Assembly: GCF_008064635.1 (NCBI RefSeq)
Contig: NZ_VRYZ01000011.1
Location: 1 to 32,527 of the forward strand
DNA from: Parahaliea aestuarii
Lineage (GTDB): Bacteria; Pseudomonadota; Gammaproteobacteria; Pseudomonadales; Halieaceae
DNA length: 32,527 nt
Direction: 5' to 3'
The position numbers and the translations under genes are program-made. Of this stretch, positions 1-8,389 are shown piece after piece. The notes under the pieces were generated by a model. The model was not told where the DNA came from and searched no databases. It saw only the letters and a program-made list of their open reading frames with translations. Numbering within the stretch: position 1 is the first letter of the stretch; the number at the start of each line of letters is the position of its first letter.

Positions 1-87
1 ACGCAGTGGCTTTGGGAATACAATAACGAGCGGCCAAATTCGGCCATCGGGGGAATACCTCCAACCCAGCTGCTACAGGCAGCATAA
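1..87 (+). CDS. IS3-family transposase OrfB, C-terminal fragment
   Basis: The window opens inside a reading frame that runs to TAA at 85-87. The 28 visible residues contain WLWEYNNERPNSAIGGIPP, the C-terminal tail typical of the rve/DDE integrase domain of IS3-family OrfB (consensus YNxxRPNxxxGGxxP). The catalytic DDE residues lie upstream of the window, so activity cannot be judged. The frame is followed after about 30 nt by a G-run and ATTACA that look like the right end of the element. Confidence 0.8.
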   Translation, partial: TQWLWEYNNERPNSAIGGIPPTQLLQAA

Positions 88-127
88 CCCTCTACTCAAA
101 CGGGCGGTTAAAAATGGGGGGATTACA
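1..127 (+). mobile_element. IS3-family insertion sequence, right end (partial)
   Basis: It consists of the OrfB tail plus about 40 nt of non-coding terminal sequence. GGGGGGATTACA at 116-127 ends in CA, as expected for IS3-family right ends (5'-TG...CA-3'). The matching left end lies outside the window, so the boundary at 127 is inferred and no target duplication can be checked. Confidence 0.5.
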
Positions 128-264
128 TACACACCACAGGCCTTCCAGTTGGTCGCCATCGAGGCCTTATGCTTACGCAAGAACTCATCTGTACCAACCT
201 TAGCGTCCTCGCCCAGTTCTGCGAGAAGGTCGGCCAGCGGCGCCTCCAGCGCCGGGCGTGACAA
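128..264 (-). pseudogene. Gene remnant cut by the IS3 element
   Basis: On the minus strand an open frame from about 264 gives a hydrophilic, Leu/Glu/Asp-rich stretch of some 45 codons (for example LADLLAELGEDAKVGTDEFL). It then runs into the terminal sequence of the IS3 element, so its continuation is chimeric. The only start available is TTG at 264 with no ribosome binding site, and an in-frame TGA lies a few codons further upstream. It is probably a surviving piece of a gene disrupted by the insertion. The family is not recognised, and chance coding remains possible. Confidence 0.3.
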
Positions 265-479
265 ACGCTGAATTTTTGTATACGCGGCAGTTTCAAAATC
301 GGGTTTCGTACTTCCGCCTCGTTTGATCGCTAAAGCTCACACTAGACACTCCCGCAATAAGAAAGTGTGATCAAGTTATCAAATTTGGTGAAATATTCGT
401 TTGGCGCGGAAGGGTTCATTCTCCACTACCTATACTAGACTATAGGCTCTCATAAATGTATTCACTCCAAGGATGGATC
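265..479. other. Non-coding segment upstream of the lipoprotein gene
   Basis: No gene was seen here. A perfect 7-bp inverted repeat, TCACACT at 337-343 and AGTGTGA at 364-370 with a 20-nt spacer, could be an operator-like site or a weak hairpin. A TATACT hexamer at 431-436 resembles a -10 box, but no good -35 lies at the proper spacing. AAGGATGG at about 469-476 serves as ribosome binding site for the ATG at 480. Confidence 0.3.
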
Positions 480-1241
480 ATGATCACACCCCGCGTACCT
501 TCACTCCTTTGCATAGTCCTGCTCGCTGCCACCCTACTCAGCGGTTGCGCTAGTGCCGGCTATAGAGACAACCCGCTTGCCCTGAAACCAGGCGATGTGC
601 CAGCTGCGGATCTCGCCCGCTACAAATTGATTGAGGTCGGTGATACCTTCGATGATGCTGTTGCCACGACAAACAATTACGCTGCCCTGTACTACATGAC
701 CGCAGATGCTATTGACGGCATAACCTACTACTCCAGCGAAGTTGAGTTCTATTCCACCGCTATAGCGGCTATTGGGGGGGCACTGGGAAGCGCAGATGTG
801 GCGATCGCCGCTACTGCGATCGCAGCAGGCACTTCTGTGTGGGAGAAGCGGTACAAGCGCCCGCTTCGATCCGCATCCTATCGCGTTGCAGCCTCTGAGA
901 TGGCCTGTTTCCACTTCAAACTATTGGAAATTAAGGCGGATGCCAATAACCCGGGTGATGCTGCTGCGACTGCGATCATCAAGAAGCAGGTGAATGATTC
1001 ACGTTTCCGGCTCTCTCAGAGAAATATCAACCTCCGGCCGATAGTCCCTGACATGACCGCATTACAGAATGCATTTAGGGCCGAGGGCAACGCGGAGAAG
1101 GATATGTCGGATGGCCAAAAAGCAGGGTTTGCTGCTACAGCCCAGGCCATCCTGCAGAAGGATTTACTAATTACAAGGCTCCAGACCTGCGTTGTGCCTG
1201 AGACAGGAGCAAGTACAGGACCTGCAGGTCCAGCCAAGTAA
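480..1241 (+). CDS. Lipoprotein of unknown function
   Basis: This 253-residue protein begins MITPRV and carries a classical lipoprotein signal peptide: a hydrophobic core, LLCIVLLAATLLSGC, with lipobox LSGC. The Cys is residue 23 from this start. The ATG at 480 is preferred over the in-frame ATG at 456 because AAGGATGG lies just upstream and the longer form puts extra residues before the signal peptide. After the lipid anchor the body has an Ala/Gly-rich hydrophobic stretch (about residues 90-120) and then charged helical sequence, ending in a short Pro/Gly tail. Asp+2 retention does not apply, because +2 is Ala; an outer-membrane destination is therefore likely. No family was recognised. It stands alone, with no co-directional neighbour within 350 nt. 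Confidence 0.75.
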   Translation: MITPRVPSLLCIVLLAATLLSGCASAGYRDNPLALKPGDVPAADLARYKLIEVGDTFDDAVATTNNYAALYYMTADAIDGITYYSSEVEFYSTAIAAIGGALGSADVAIAATAIAAGTSVWEKRYKRPLRSASYRVAASEMACFHFKLLEIKADANNPGDAAATAIIKKQVNDSRFRLSQRNINLRPIVPDMTALQNAFRAEGNAEKDMSDGQKAGFAATAQAILQKDLLITRLQTCVVPETGASTGPAGPAK

Positions 1242-1591
1242 ACTCCTTTATAACTGAGGCCAGCCCGGCTGGTCGCGGGCCCGGCGCCTGTACGTGCCGC
1301 CAGTGACTCAGCCACTCAGCAAGTCCATCGCCCTTCAAGAGGTAGGGCGAGCCGAGGCGACACCTCGTCGAAAATGCGACGAGGCGGCCGCGGAGGCGAT
1401 TTCCGCGCTTTCCACTCCCGGTTTGCGGATAGGGCCAGTAAAAACCACAATTTGATCTTGCCTTGCACAATCTAGCTAGCTAAGGTAGCGACCACTATAT
1501 TCCCAGTTTGAGCCGATAGCAGGGGTCCTTCTGGAGATAAGTTAATAGTTCACGTGATATTAGAGATAAAGTTACCAATTTAGGAGAAGTC
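1242..1591. other. Intergenic region with hairpin and IS-end-like sequence
   Basis: There is no gene in these 350 nt. CCAGC-CCG-GCTGG at 1259-1271 follows the lipoprotein stop and may act as a weak terminator. A strong 8-bp stem with a 6-nt loop, CCTCGTCG at 1363-1370 and CGACGAGG at 1377-1384, sits in very GC-rich surroundings without a T-run, so it is more a palindromic element than a terminator. The 1475-1515 stretch resembles sequence at 16648-16669 and 16745-16791. AGGAG at 1582-1586 is the ribosome binding site of the next gene. Confidence 0.5.
1484..1505. repeat. Diverged repeat, copy A (IS-end-like)
   Basis: This 22-nt stretch matches 16648-16669 at 19 of 22 positions (shared GGTAGCGACCA and TTCCCA). 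Its surroundings (GCTAGCTA before, CCCAGTTTGAGC after) match 16745-16791. Motifs of the GCGACCATTTAA type occur as terminal repeats of some IS21-family elements, so a decayed IS end is a reasonable but unproven reading. Confidence 0.4.
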
Positions 1592-1891
1592 ATGAGTAGT
1601 GGCAGTCTTAGACACCTGAATTCATTGCTTGTTGGTGGATTGCTTCTAATCAGCAACATGAATGGCCAAGCCCAAGACATTCCAGCTGATAGAGAACCTC
1701 AGCTTGAAGCAATGCGTACCTGCCTTGTCAACGAGTATGACGCGAATAAATCTTTAGGCTTTGATGCGCTAGTAGAAAATTGCAGACCACTTGTGTCAGC
1801 GTTCCTGAACACTTATACATCAGATCAACACGACAATATAATGAATCAGATCCGACGGGCTGAAGCACGCTATCGTCTAGAAAATCCGTAG
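1592..1891 (+). CDS. Small secreted protein of unknown function
   Basis: This 99-residue protein has a good ribosome binding site (AGGAG, 5 nt from the ATG). The N-terminus has a hydrophobic core (LLVGGLLLISNMNGQAQ) with a plausible signal peptidase I site after AQA, near residue 28. The mature part of about 70 residues is charged and helical, with two cysteines (in MRTCLVNEY and VENCRPL) that could form a disulfide in the periplasm. No family was recognised. It lies 78 nt upstream of the Lnt-like gene on the same strand and may be co-transcribed with it. Confidence 0.65.
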   Translation: MSSGSLRHLNSLLVGGLLLISNMNGQAQDIPADREPQLEAMRTCLVNEYDANKSLGFDALVENCRPLVSAFLNTYTSDQHDNIMNQIRRAEARYRLENP

Positions 1892-1969
1892 TCGAACTTA
1901 TAACTAACTAGCAAGTATTTATGCACAGGTATAGATCTCAAGCCTCTGTCTTACACAAGCGTTGTTAGC

Positions 1970-3412
1970 GTGGGTTCCGAAAAGCATGTCCCTGTGGGAA
2001 GCTTGCTCCTTGCCTGCAGTAGTGGACTGTTGTTCTTAGCTGCACTTCCGCCCCTTGGTTGGTTTCCTCTCGGGTTGGTTTGTCTGGCACCTCTGATAGT
2101 CGGATTAACCAGAGCCCCGCTATGGCTTTCTCCAATTATGGGAGCTTTGTTTGGGATCGTTTCTTTCTGGAGCATCCCGTATTCACTGATCGCTTGGGGA
2201 TGGGATGTTACTTTCTATTCGGTCCTTATACTGGCGAGTTTCTTTGCACTTATAGGACTTCTTCCGAAGTTGTTAGGACGCTTTTTCGGAACGCAGTATG
2301 TCTGGATTGGTTTTCCGTTGTCATATGGTGTAGTCCAGATGATTGGAGAATACATCGTATCTGTCCCAGTCTTGCTTTCAGTTATATTCCCTGTTGATAT
2401 GTTTGATGGCCGTATATTATTCGGCGCGATCGGGGGTAGGGGAGTAGATGTTCTTCTGTGTGGACTAAACTCTCTAATCGCAGGTATGTGGTTAGCTGAT
2501 AATCAACTAAAGCGACGTTTTGCCGTGGCGATAGTGGCATTATGTATCGTTACACTACTGCCACTAATCTTGCTCTTGGACGATAAAGTACCTCAAGAAG
2601 AGCTGCGTCTCAGTGTTATAACAGTAGATAATAATACGAGTTTTGATCGGGCCGCGCGGATCCCCTTTTCAATTGCTGCAAGGAACCAGATAGAAGCAGA
2701 TATCGATCGACTTACAGGGGAGGCGATAGCGAAGCAACCAGACATCATACTTTGGCCCGAAAGCGCAAACGGTCTGGCGAACCGCCAATTAAAAAGTCGT
2801 CATGATAAATTTGCCATCATGGCGAAGTCTAACCCCTACCTTCTGATTGCGGGTAGCAAGTCGTACTCCGGCCAGAATGTTCAACATAATGTTGCAGAGA
2901 TTATCGATACAGGAAAATATATTGGCCAGGTCGGAAAGCAGCACCTTGTCCCGCTTCTTGAAAGTTCGCTGGTTTCTGGTGATGCCGACCCTGTAGTGGT
3001 TGGAGAGAATCGCATTGGTGTCGGCATTTGCTTTGATATCGCGTTTCCGGGCGCAATTGGTAATATGGTTCGGGAGGGCTCGGAGGCGATACTAATTCTT
3101 TCAAACGATGCATCTTTTGGTATTTCGGGCCTGACGTACTTGCACCTCCGATACGCGTCAGTTCGGGCTATGGAATTTGCCCGGGAAGTGCTCTTCTTTT
3201 CCAATACCGGCCCATCAGTGCTCCTCGGTTTGGATGGGCGGGCCATCTCAGGCTATATCTACGCTAAAAATTCCCAGTTGGCGACACATTACCTAACACC
3301 ACAAAGCGCAAAGACCGTATATGCTCGCAGTCCCTGGCTAGCGCCGCTCATTGTGTTGGCCATCGTCCAGCTTGTACTGTTGGGTATAGGTCGGTTTAGA
3401 AAAGCATCGTGA
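1970..3412 (+). CDS. Apolipoprotein N-acyltransferase-like (Lnt-type) carbon-nitrogen hydrolase
   Basis: This is a 480-residue inner-membrane protein built like Lnt: about six hydrophobic N-terminal segments (residues 10-205, with the Lnt-like PPLGWFPLGLVCLAPL near the start), a periplasmic nitrilase-fold domain (about 212-445) and a final transmembrane helix (about 455-472). The catalytic triad is present: Glu264 in LWPES, Lys323 in GKQHLVP and Cys354 in GICFD. Glu331 after HLVP corresponds to the fourth essential Glu of Lnt. Family members transfer an acyl chain from phospholipid to the N-terminal Cys of lipoproteins. The sequence is shorter than the usual 510 or so residues, and Cys is followed by Phe-Asp instead of Tyr-Glu. 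It may therefore be a specialised paralogue and not the housekeeping enzyme. The start is GTG with no clear ribosome binding site. Its end overlaps the next gene by 4 nt. Confidence 0.8.
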   Translation: MGSEKHVPVGSLLLACSSGLLFLAALPPLGWFPLGLVCLAPLIVGLTRAPLWLSPIMGALFGIVSFWSIPYSLIAWGWDVTFYSVLILASFFALIGLLPKLLGRFFGTQYVWIGFPLSYGVVQMIGEYIVSVPVLLSVIFPVDMFDGRILFGAIGGRGVDVLLCGLNSLIAGMWLADNQLKRRFAVAIVALCIVTLLPLILLLDDKVPQEELRLSVITVDNNTSFDRAARIPFSIAARNQIEADIDRLTGEAIAKQPDIILWPESANGLANRQLKSRHDKFAIMAKSNPYLLIAGSKSYSGQNVQHNVAEIIDTGKYIGQVGKQHLVPLLESSLVSGDADPVVVGENRIGVGICFDIAFPGAIGNMVREGSEAILILSNDASFGISGLTYLHLRYASVRAMEFAREVLFFSNTGPSVLLGLDGRAISGYIYAKNSQLATHYLTPQSAKTVYARSPWLAPLIVLAIVQLVLLGIGRFRKAS

Positions 3413-3999
3413 TACGCTTTATCTACAACACGGCGATAGTGCTCGTTATGTCAGTGGTGACATTATTGTTTGCAATGACACTACACACAGTGTCATTGCT
3501 CGTTGCGACACCCTTTTCATTCTCGGATGTTCTTAAAGATGTTGAAGCGCGAATACAGCGACCGACCTATCAAGATTCGATAGCACAGAAATTTCGTTCG
3601 GGGAGCGTGATAGGCACTGGACGAACAGCATTAGCTTATACGCTGGCAAGATTCGGCGAGTCGGTCGACCTCGACGATGTTGGAATTGGTCTACATCCCC
3701 CCGCAGGACGGGACACATTAGCGCCGCGACAAATAACCAGGGCTGGAAGAGTCTTAGGCTATCAAGTGGCGTTGGAGGAATCCTTTCGGAGCAATGAACT
3801 GCCAGTGATTGGGTTGCATCCTGCTATTGCCGAAATGGTAGGCGGTTTGTACGTGGTTTTGCATCAAATCAGTGAAAATTCGGTCACCCTCTTTGATCCC
3901 AGAATAGGGCGGGTGATCACGATTTCAAGAAATGACTTCCAATCGCAATGGAATGGTATCGTCATTCGGCTGATACCAGGCTTATTGGTTCGTAGATAA
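3409..3999 (+). CDS. Membrane-anchored C39-like (papain-fold) domain, catalytic residues substituted
   Basis: This 196-residue protein starts at GTG within the stop of the Lnt-like gene (GTGA overlap), indicating translational coupling. An N-terminal transmembrane anchor (about residues 8-33) precedes a domain with the layout of peptidase C39: GTGRTALAYTLARFG at 69-83 (normally a Cys-Gly-x-x-Ala-Leu helix), LYVVLHQI at 147-154 (normally HxVVL) and FDPRIGRV at 162-169, then WNGIVIRL. The Cys position holds Thr70 and the His position Leu147; only Asp163 of the triad remains. This resembles the inactive C39-like domains used for substrate binding in some exporters. The fold call is by pattern, not search. 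With its partner it may handle or shield lipoprotein or peptide substrates in the periplasm; that is inference. Confidence 0.6.
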   Translation: MIRFIYNTAIVLVMSVVTLLFAMTLHTVSLLVATPFSFSDVLKDVEARIQRPTYQDSIAQKFRSGSVIGTGRTALAYTLARFGESVDLDDVGIGLHPPAGRDTLAPRQITRAGRVLGYQVALEESFRSNELPVIGLHPAIAEMVGGLYVVLHQISENSVTLFDPRIGRVITISRNDFQSQWNGIVIRLIPGLLVRR

Positions 4000-4046
4000 A
4001 TTGTGGCACTTTGCATAGCGCACACTGTTGTTCAGCTATCTTGTAT

Positions 4047-4075
4047 AGCGTGACGCCTCTTTTGGGCGTCACGCT
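4047..4075. terminator. Bidirectional terminator between convergent genes
   Basis: An 11-bp perfect stem (AGCGTGACGCC and GGCGTCACGCT) with a 7-nt loop TCTTTTG lies between the plus-strand C39-like gene (stop at 3999) and the minus-strand lipoprotein gene (stop at 4125). The T-run after the stem is short (TTT), but the position and the symmetry suit a shared terminator. Confidence 0.7.
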
Positions 4076-4124
4076 TTGCGCAGTAACCGGCTTACGATAA
4101 GCCTTGTATTGTTCCGCCTCGCAG

Positions 4125-6401
4125 TTAGTCGTCACCACTTTCGGGCGATTCTTCGATACAGAAATCTGGTTGTGGTGAGGCACTGCAAGCATTGACCGTA
4201 CAAGGGATGGTAAAGCGGTTCGATGTGGGGATACCCCCTGATTCTGGGATAGTTACCGTTGCCGTGACTTCGCCCGAAATAATTTCCTTCGAGGTTCCAC
4301 CGCCCATAGTAAGCTCAAAACGACTAGGACCGGGTAAATTTGTATTCCCTACATTGAAGTTAACCTCACCTTCCAATGGACATGCGTCAGATGTCACCGA
4401 GATCTCGGTACCAAATGGCAGTACACCGTTGTATACGTCAGAGGTGTAGAATGTAAACTTGGACTTCTGATCGCTAGTGCGCATCTCACTAAGGCGTCTT
4501 GGTGACGTTGTGTCGGCAGTGTAGTAGCCGCCAAATGGCTCGTTGCCTGACATTATAATGACAACACTCGCACTTACTGTAACGGGTGCTCGCGAACAAT
4601 CACCTGCAGTCTCTGCAGCGGCTGAGCAAAGGCTTCCGTTGTAGATCCCGTTGCCGTCGTCATAGACACCATTATTGTTGTCATCCAGGAAGGGCTCTTC
4701 GTCCCCGCCATCAAGTGAACAGTTTGGGTAACAGCTGCCTGCCGTTGTGGCATTTCCAAATTGCCCATCCTCGTTGTGGTCCATAAATGCTTCTGGAAGA
4801 TCTTCGAAAGGCTCGTTGCTGTCGTATACACCGTTACCATTGGAATCGATAAAACTTTCGTCACCTTTTGTATAAGCCAGTATGGTTGTTCTACCACCCT
4901 CTGGTTGCCCCAAGGACTGCGGACAAGGTGTGTCAAAAAATGAATCACTGCCAATGATGCATGGCGTATTCTGCAATGTCCGCAAATATGCTGGTTCTCC
5001 AAATTTATCCTCAAAGGTCGGGAACAGTGGTCGACGTGGTGACTGGCTGCTCCAGGTTGCGGCACAGCTCCCGTTCACGGTTGAACAGGTAGCCGACACG
5101 CGACCATATTCGGTCATTAGAAAAATAACCGTTTCATCTGGGATTGGACCATTGAACCTATCGGCAGCACTGATAAAGAGTTCTGTAGTAATGCCATCAT
5201 AGTTTCCGCCACCCGGATTTAGTTGAGCGGCAACTAGCGAGAGTGAATCGCTGTCGGGGCGACCGGTGCTGATAACAATGTCGGGAGACGTAGATGACAG
5301 GACGCCGCTTGAGAGGCTCACTGATGCGGTAACCCTAACAACGCCAGGGGAATTGCCAGCCAATACATTGGCCTCTACCTCACCAGATTCATCACTGATG
5401 TCGATACTTCTGTCTAAAGAAGCGTCAGCTCCGGACCCTGCCAGCTGAAAATTGACCTCAGCTCCCTGAGCGGGATTGCCATCACTATCCAGTAGAGTGA
5501 AAACAACAAGTGATTTATCCGGGACAACGCCATTTCCTGAATCGCGTAGAGCAATCGTCGTGTGGGAAATGGAGGCTTGTTCAATTGAAAATGCACTGGG
5601 TGGGCCAATATCTATCGATCCACTGGCTGCATGACCCGGAAGGTCGTTGAAGGTCATTTCTACCGTGTCGAGTCCGCGGCAATCAAGCGGACGATAGATG
5701 GCTTGTACCTGCCCAGGTTCTGAAGACGAAACTATTTCAACGACTGATTTCGCTGGGTCAGCATCTAGGCATCGGCTGCTTATCGTCGGAGAGAATGTTC
5801 CGTCAACGGAGCTACCATCGGTGTTGATGATGCTGACTGTAAGTATGGCCTCACCATTGCCGGCAATTGACGGTTTATCTACATGAATCAGCGATTCTAC
5901 AAAACCACCTTCCTGCTCGCTTCCGACAGATACGGGGGCCAAGCCTACTTCGAAATAGACTTCTTGAACTACCTCTTTGTACGTTACGGTTACGGTGCCT
6001 GCAGTACCAGGTTTCTCAGACGCAACTGACAGTCGTGCCGAGGCGTATCCTGACGAGTCAGTCAATACATCCCCGGATTCGGTATCGAGCTGTCCCAATG
6101 AGGTAGTGAGATTAACAGGCTTGCCAATCTGGGGCTTCTTGTTTCCATCCCTGATTCTTACGCGAATCTCAAGAGGTCTGAGCGCATCTACAACGCTGGA
6201 TTCGACCTCACTGTTTGCAGTGAGAGTTATGGCATCAAGTAATACCTGCTCTTCAGGCGGGGTACCGTTCTGGTTAGCTGGATCAGAAAATGTGGGGCCA
6301 TCGTCTCCGCTTCCTCCGCCACCGCCACCACAGCCACTTAGAACTAAAGCCAGCATTAGAACGATTGATGATGCGCCTTGTCGATGGAAATGGCATAGCA
6401 T
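4125..6401 (-). CDS. Large Ig-like lipoprotein with EF-hand-like insert
   Basis: This 758-residue protein has a lipoprotein signal (SSIVLMLALVLSGC, Cys24) followed by a poly-Gly/Asp linker. At least three bacterial Ig-like (Big-1/invasin type) modules are visible: about 54-160, 165-265 and 270-380, with phrases such as KPVNLTTSLGQLDT and GAEVNFQLAGSGAD. Residues about 515-590 carry Asp/Asn-rich calcium-loop-like motifs (DSNGNGVYDSNE, DHNEDGQFGN, DDNNNGVYDDGNG). Further beta-rich sequence and several Cys residues, probably disulfide-bonded, follow. It starts 14 nt after the gspK stop on the same strand, so it is the last gene of the T2SS operon. It could be a surface-exposed substrate or an accessory outer-membrane partner of the secreton. 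Function is inferred from position only. Confidence 0.75.
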   Translation of the reverse strand: MLCHFHRQGASSIVLMLALVLSGCGGGGGGSGDDGPTFSDPANQNGTPPEEQVLLDAITLTANSEVESSVVDALRPLEIRVRIRDGNKKPQIGKPVNLTTSLGQLDTESGDVLTDSSGYASARLSVASEKPGTAGTVTVTYKEVVQEVYFEVGLAPVSVGSEQEGGFVESLIHVDKPSIAGNGEAILTVSIINTDGSSVDGTFSPTISSRCLDADPAKSVVEIVSSSEPGQVQAIYRPLDCRGLDTVEMTFNDLPGHAASGSIDIGPPSAFSIEQASISHTTIALRDSGNGVVPDKSLVVFTLLDSDGNPAQGAEVNFQLAGSGADASLDRSIDISDESGEVEANVLAGNSPGVVRVTASVSLSSGVLSSTSPDIVISTGRPDSDSLSLVAAQLNPGGGNYDGITTELFISAADRFNGPIPDETVIFLMTEYGRVSATCSTVNGSCAATWSSQSPRRPLFPTFEDKFGEPAYLRTLQNTPCIIGSDSFFDTPCPQSLGQPEGGRTTILAYTKGDESFIDSNGNGVYDSNEPFEDLPEAFMDHNEDGQFGNATTAGSCYPNCSLDGGDEEPFLDDNNNGVYDDGNGIYNGSLCSAAAETAGDCSRAPVTVSASVVIIMSGNEPFGGYYTADTTSPRRLSEMRTSDQKSKFTFYTSDVYNGVLPFGTEISVTSDACPLEGEVNFNVGNTNLPGPSRFELTMGGGTSKEIISGEVTATVTIPESGGIPTSNRFTIPCTVNACSASPQPDFCIEESPESGDD

Positions 6402-6415
6402 GTTAATACATATCC

Positions 6416-7390
6416 TCAGTTGTTACGGAATGAAAGAAAGTTTTCAGATGTTTTATCTTGGATGCTTGGTGCTATCAATACATCCGGCACTTGGCGGCTT
6501 AAGATGGTGGATCGACCTGAGCTGCCATTGCGGTGTACTAGCGTGCGCAGCGTGCGAGAAGCCTTGCCAGCTGTAGCCGTCGTGAATACCTCAAAGAACT
6601 CGCTTGAATTGCCAACATTAAGTGAAGAGCGACTCAGGCGACTCAATAAGGGATTCACGGATTGCTTTAAGTTCACGGATAATCTCATCTCTCGACGGAA
6701 TGCTAGGAATTCGCGAATCTGGGCCTCGGAAGCCCCTCCGAGCATCGCTACCAAGAGTGGTTCCGGTGTTGTCTGAAGGTTAATTGGTGTGCCAGGCGGC
6801 AGGACGGTGAAGTGTTGAAGCAGCATTCGAAGCGAATGTTCATCGAGTAAGCTCCTGGATGCGAGGCGATGAATCCAATTGTGAAGTCGAGCTTCGTTAA
6901 ATGGGGAAGTAGTTGAGGCATAGCTATCCGATTGGACCAGTTGTTCTAAGGCGGCACACATGTGATTGACGATGCCGAGCTCTCTACAAAACCTGTGGTA
7001 CACCTCAGACGACTTTCTTTGCCCGATTGGATTTGACTGAGTTGACAGCTCTGAAAGGTTAAATTTTGATTGTAGATCGATTACGGTCATGCTCACCCGG
7101 ATAGGGTTCGACCGATCTTGAGAGATAATATAGTGTTCCTCAAGCTGGCCTGGCCGTGTTCGCTCATTATTGGTCAATGAATCGCGGGGTAGAGATAGCG
7201 ACGCGAGAGCTTTCGCTTCTGCGTCGAGTGTTGCATAGTGCAGTTGCGTATAAGCCTCATACTCTCGTACTAGTTCCGTTGATTTGTTCGTCTGGATGGA
7301 CAAAGAAAAGCTTAGCGAAGCTAGTATGGCAGTAATAACGAGTACAATTATGAGGGCAATGCCAGCGTTCGCGGCTCGATCACCTCTCAT
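6416..7390 (-). CDS. gspK: T2SS minor pseudopilin GspK
   Basis: GspK (324 residues) is the largest pseudopilin and caps the pseudopilus tip together with GspI and GspJ. The N-terminus has a prepilin-type peptide (NAG before IALIIVLVITAILASLSFSL); the Glu at +5 is absent, as is usual in GspK. The following region (EAYTQLHYATLDAEAKALASL) and the central SAM-like helical domain (FNEARLHNWIHRL, PGTPINLQTTPEPLLVAMLGG) match the family layout, and the length is normal. Its ATG overlaps the gspJ stop by 4 nt. Processing requires a prepilin peptidase that is not encoded in this window. Confidence 0.88.
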   Translation of the reverse strand: MRGDRAANAGIALIIVLVITAILASLSFSLSIQTNKSTELVREYEAYTQLHYATLDAEAKALASLSLPRDSLTNNERTRPGQLEEHYIISQDRSNPIRVSMTVIDLQSKFNLSELSTQSNPIGQRKSSEVYHRFCRELGIVNHMCAALEQLVQSDSYASTTSPFNEARLHNWIHRLASRSLLDEHSLRMLLQHFTVLPPGTPINLQTTPEPLLVAMLGGASEAQIREFLAFRREMRLSVNLKQSVNPLLSRLSRSSLNVGNSSEFFEVFTTATAGKASRTLRTLVHRNGSSGRSTILSRQVPDVLIAPSIQDKTSENFLSFRNN

Positions 7391-8028
7391 GGATGGATAA
7401 CGTAAGAGATAGTGTTACCCTCAGCATCGGTAGCTATCATCTCAACTAGGCTGGGAATAACCAAATCAGAAGAATAATACTGTTGACCGGCAGTTTCTCT
7501 ACGCCCGATTTCGGGCCATCGTTCAACGATACGGCCCTGATGATCCTTGATTTTGAACTCTGCGGTGGCGATGTCATGCAGAACGCTATTCATTCCTTCA
7601 GGCTGGTCTACAAACCTTTGTACAACTATATAGCCTCCGACTAACGTATTTCTCTCAAATGAATAAGTTATCGTTTCCAGTAAGGTGTTGTGGCTGCTCC
7701 TAAGTAATCGGGGGTCTTTGATACGCTTGAGCACTAGACGATCGGATTCCCGCCTGTCGAAAAGAATCGGAAAAGGTTTTAACAGATCGGCATTATTCGA
7801 TACATCGATGATATTTCTAGGCAGCGATTGTAGTTCCCACCGTAATGCCCAATGCGACAAGATTCGTTGCTCTATTCGGGCCGTTACAGCGGCCCCCGCC
7901 TTGATAGACTCCGTCGCTTGAGTGATAACCCGATACGCTGCACTTCCAATCAACGAGAGGATTGAAACTCCAACGAGTAGTTCGAGGAGCGTAAAGCCAT
8001 TTTCATTTGTTCGAAGTGGCGTGGCCAT
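7387..8028 (-). CDS. gspJ: T2SS minor pseudopilin GspJ
   Basis: This 213-residue protein begins MATPLRTNENGFTLLELLVG. It has a type IV prepilin cleavage site (G before FTLLE, Glu at +5) and one hydrophobic N-terminal helix, followed by a beta-rich body of usual GspJ length. The start at 8028 is chosen because AAGGAGGAG sits directly upstream; a longer frame to 8166 would put unrelated sequence before the prepilin signal. The gene overlaps the end of gspI by 26 nt. GspJ joins GspI and GspK in the pseudopilus tip complex. Confidence 0.9.
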   Translation of the reverse strand: MATPLRTNENGFTLLELLVGVSILSLIGSAAYRVITQATESIKAGAAVTARIEQRILSHWALRWELQSLPRNIIDVSNNADLLKPFPILFDRRESDRLVLKRIKDPRLLRSSHNTLLETITYSFERNTLVGGYIVVQRFVDQPEGMNSVLHDIATAEFKIKDHQGRIVERWPEIGRRETAGQQYYSSDLVIPSLVEMIATDAEGNTISYVIHP

Positions 8029-8389
8029 ACACTCCTCCTTGCAGCTGAAATACAGGATTCGCAGGTATTTCGGTAGCGCCGTCAAAAACTGATACAAGAA
8101 CTTTGAAGTAGTGAGAGTGAGTGGTTTCCAGAATTGCGACGGATGAACGAAAAGCCACCCCGTCAATGACCTGTTCTGATTCTCGAACTCCTGGATGAAC
8201 TGCTGAGTCTGCGCGAATCGATTCTATGGTATTTGAGGCTGCTATTATGGCGAGCGACCTTTTCTCTAGCTGGGCAGTGGCTTGCAGTCGAACTTCGTTG
8301 CTGTGGCCAAGCGCCAGCACCGCCGTAGCAAAAATGCCAAGGGCCAGAACCACCTCAATTAATGAGAATCCACATTGTCGGTTCGTCAT
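8003..8389 (-). CDS. gspI: T2SS minor pseudopilin GspI
   Basis: This 128-residue protein starts MTNRQCGFSLIEVVLALGIF, with a prepilin cleavage site after Cys-Gly, Glu at +5 and a hydrophobic helix to about residue 28. LATASNTIE-like sequence (IIAASNTIESIRAD) follows the helix, as in GspI proteins. The size is typical. It overlaps gspH by 4 nt and gspJ by 26 nt, indicating tight translational coupling of the tip pseudopilins. Confidence 0.9.
   Translation of the reverse strand: MTNRQCGFSLIEVVLALGIFATAVLALGHSNEVRLQATAQLEKRSLAIIAASNTIESIRADSAVHPGVRESEQVIDGVAFRSSVAILETTHSHYFKVLVSVFDGATEIPANPVFQLQGGVYGHATSNK

Noticed and set aside
1363-1384. Rho-independent terminator of the lipoprotein gene
   Set aside because: The stem is strong but no T-run follows, and it lies over 120 nt after the stop codon.
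3409-3999. Active C39 bacteriocin-processing peptidase
   Set aside because: The expected Cys and His are Thr70 and Leu147, and there is no attached ABC transporter.
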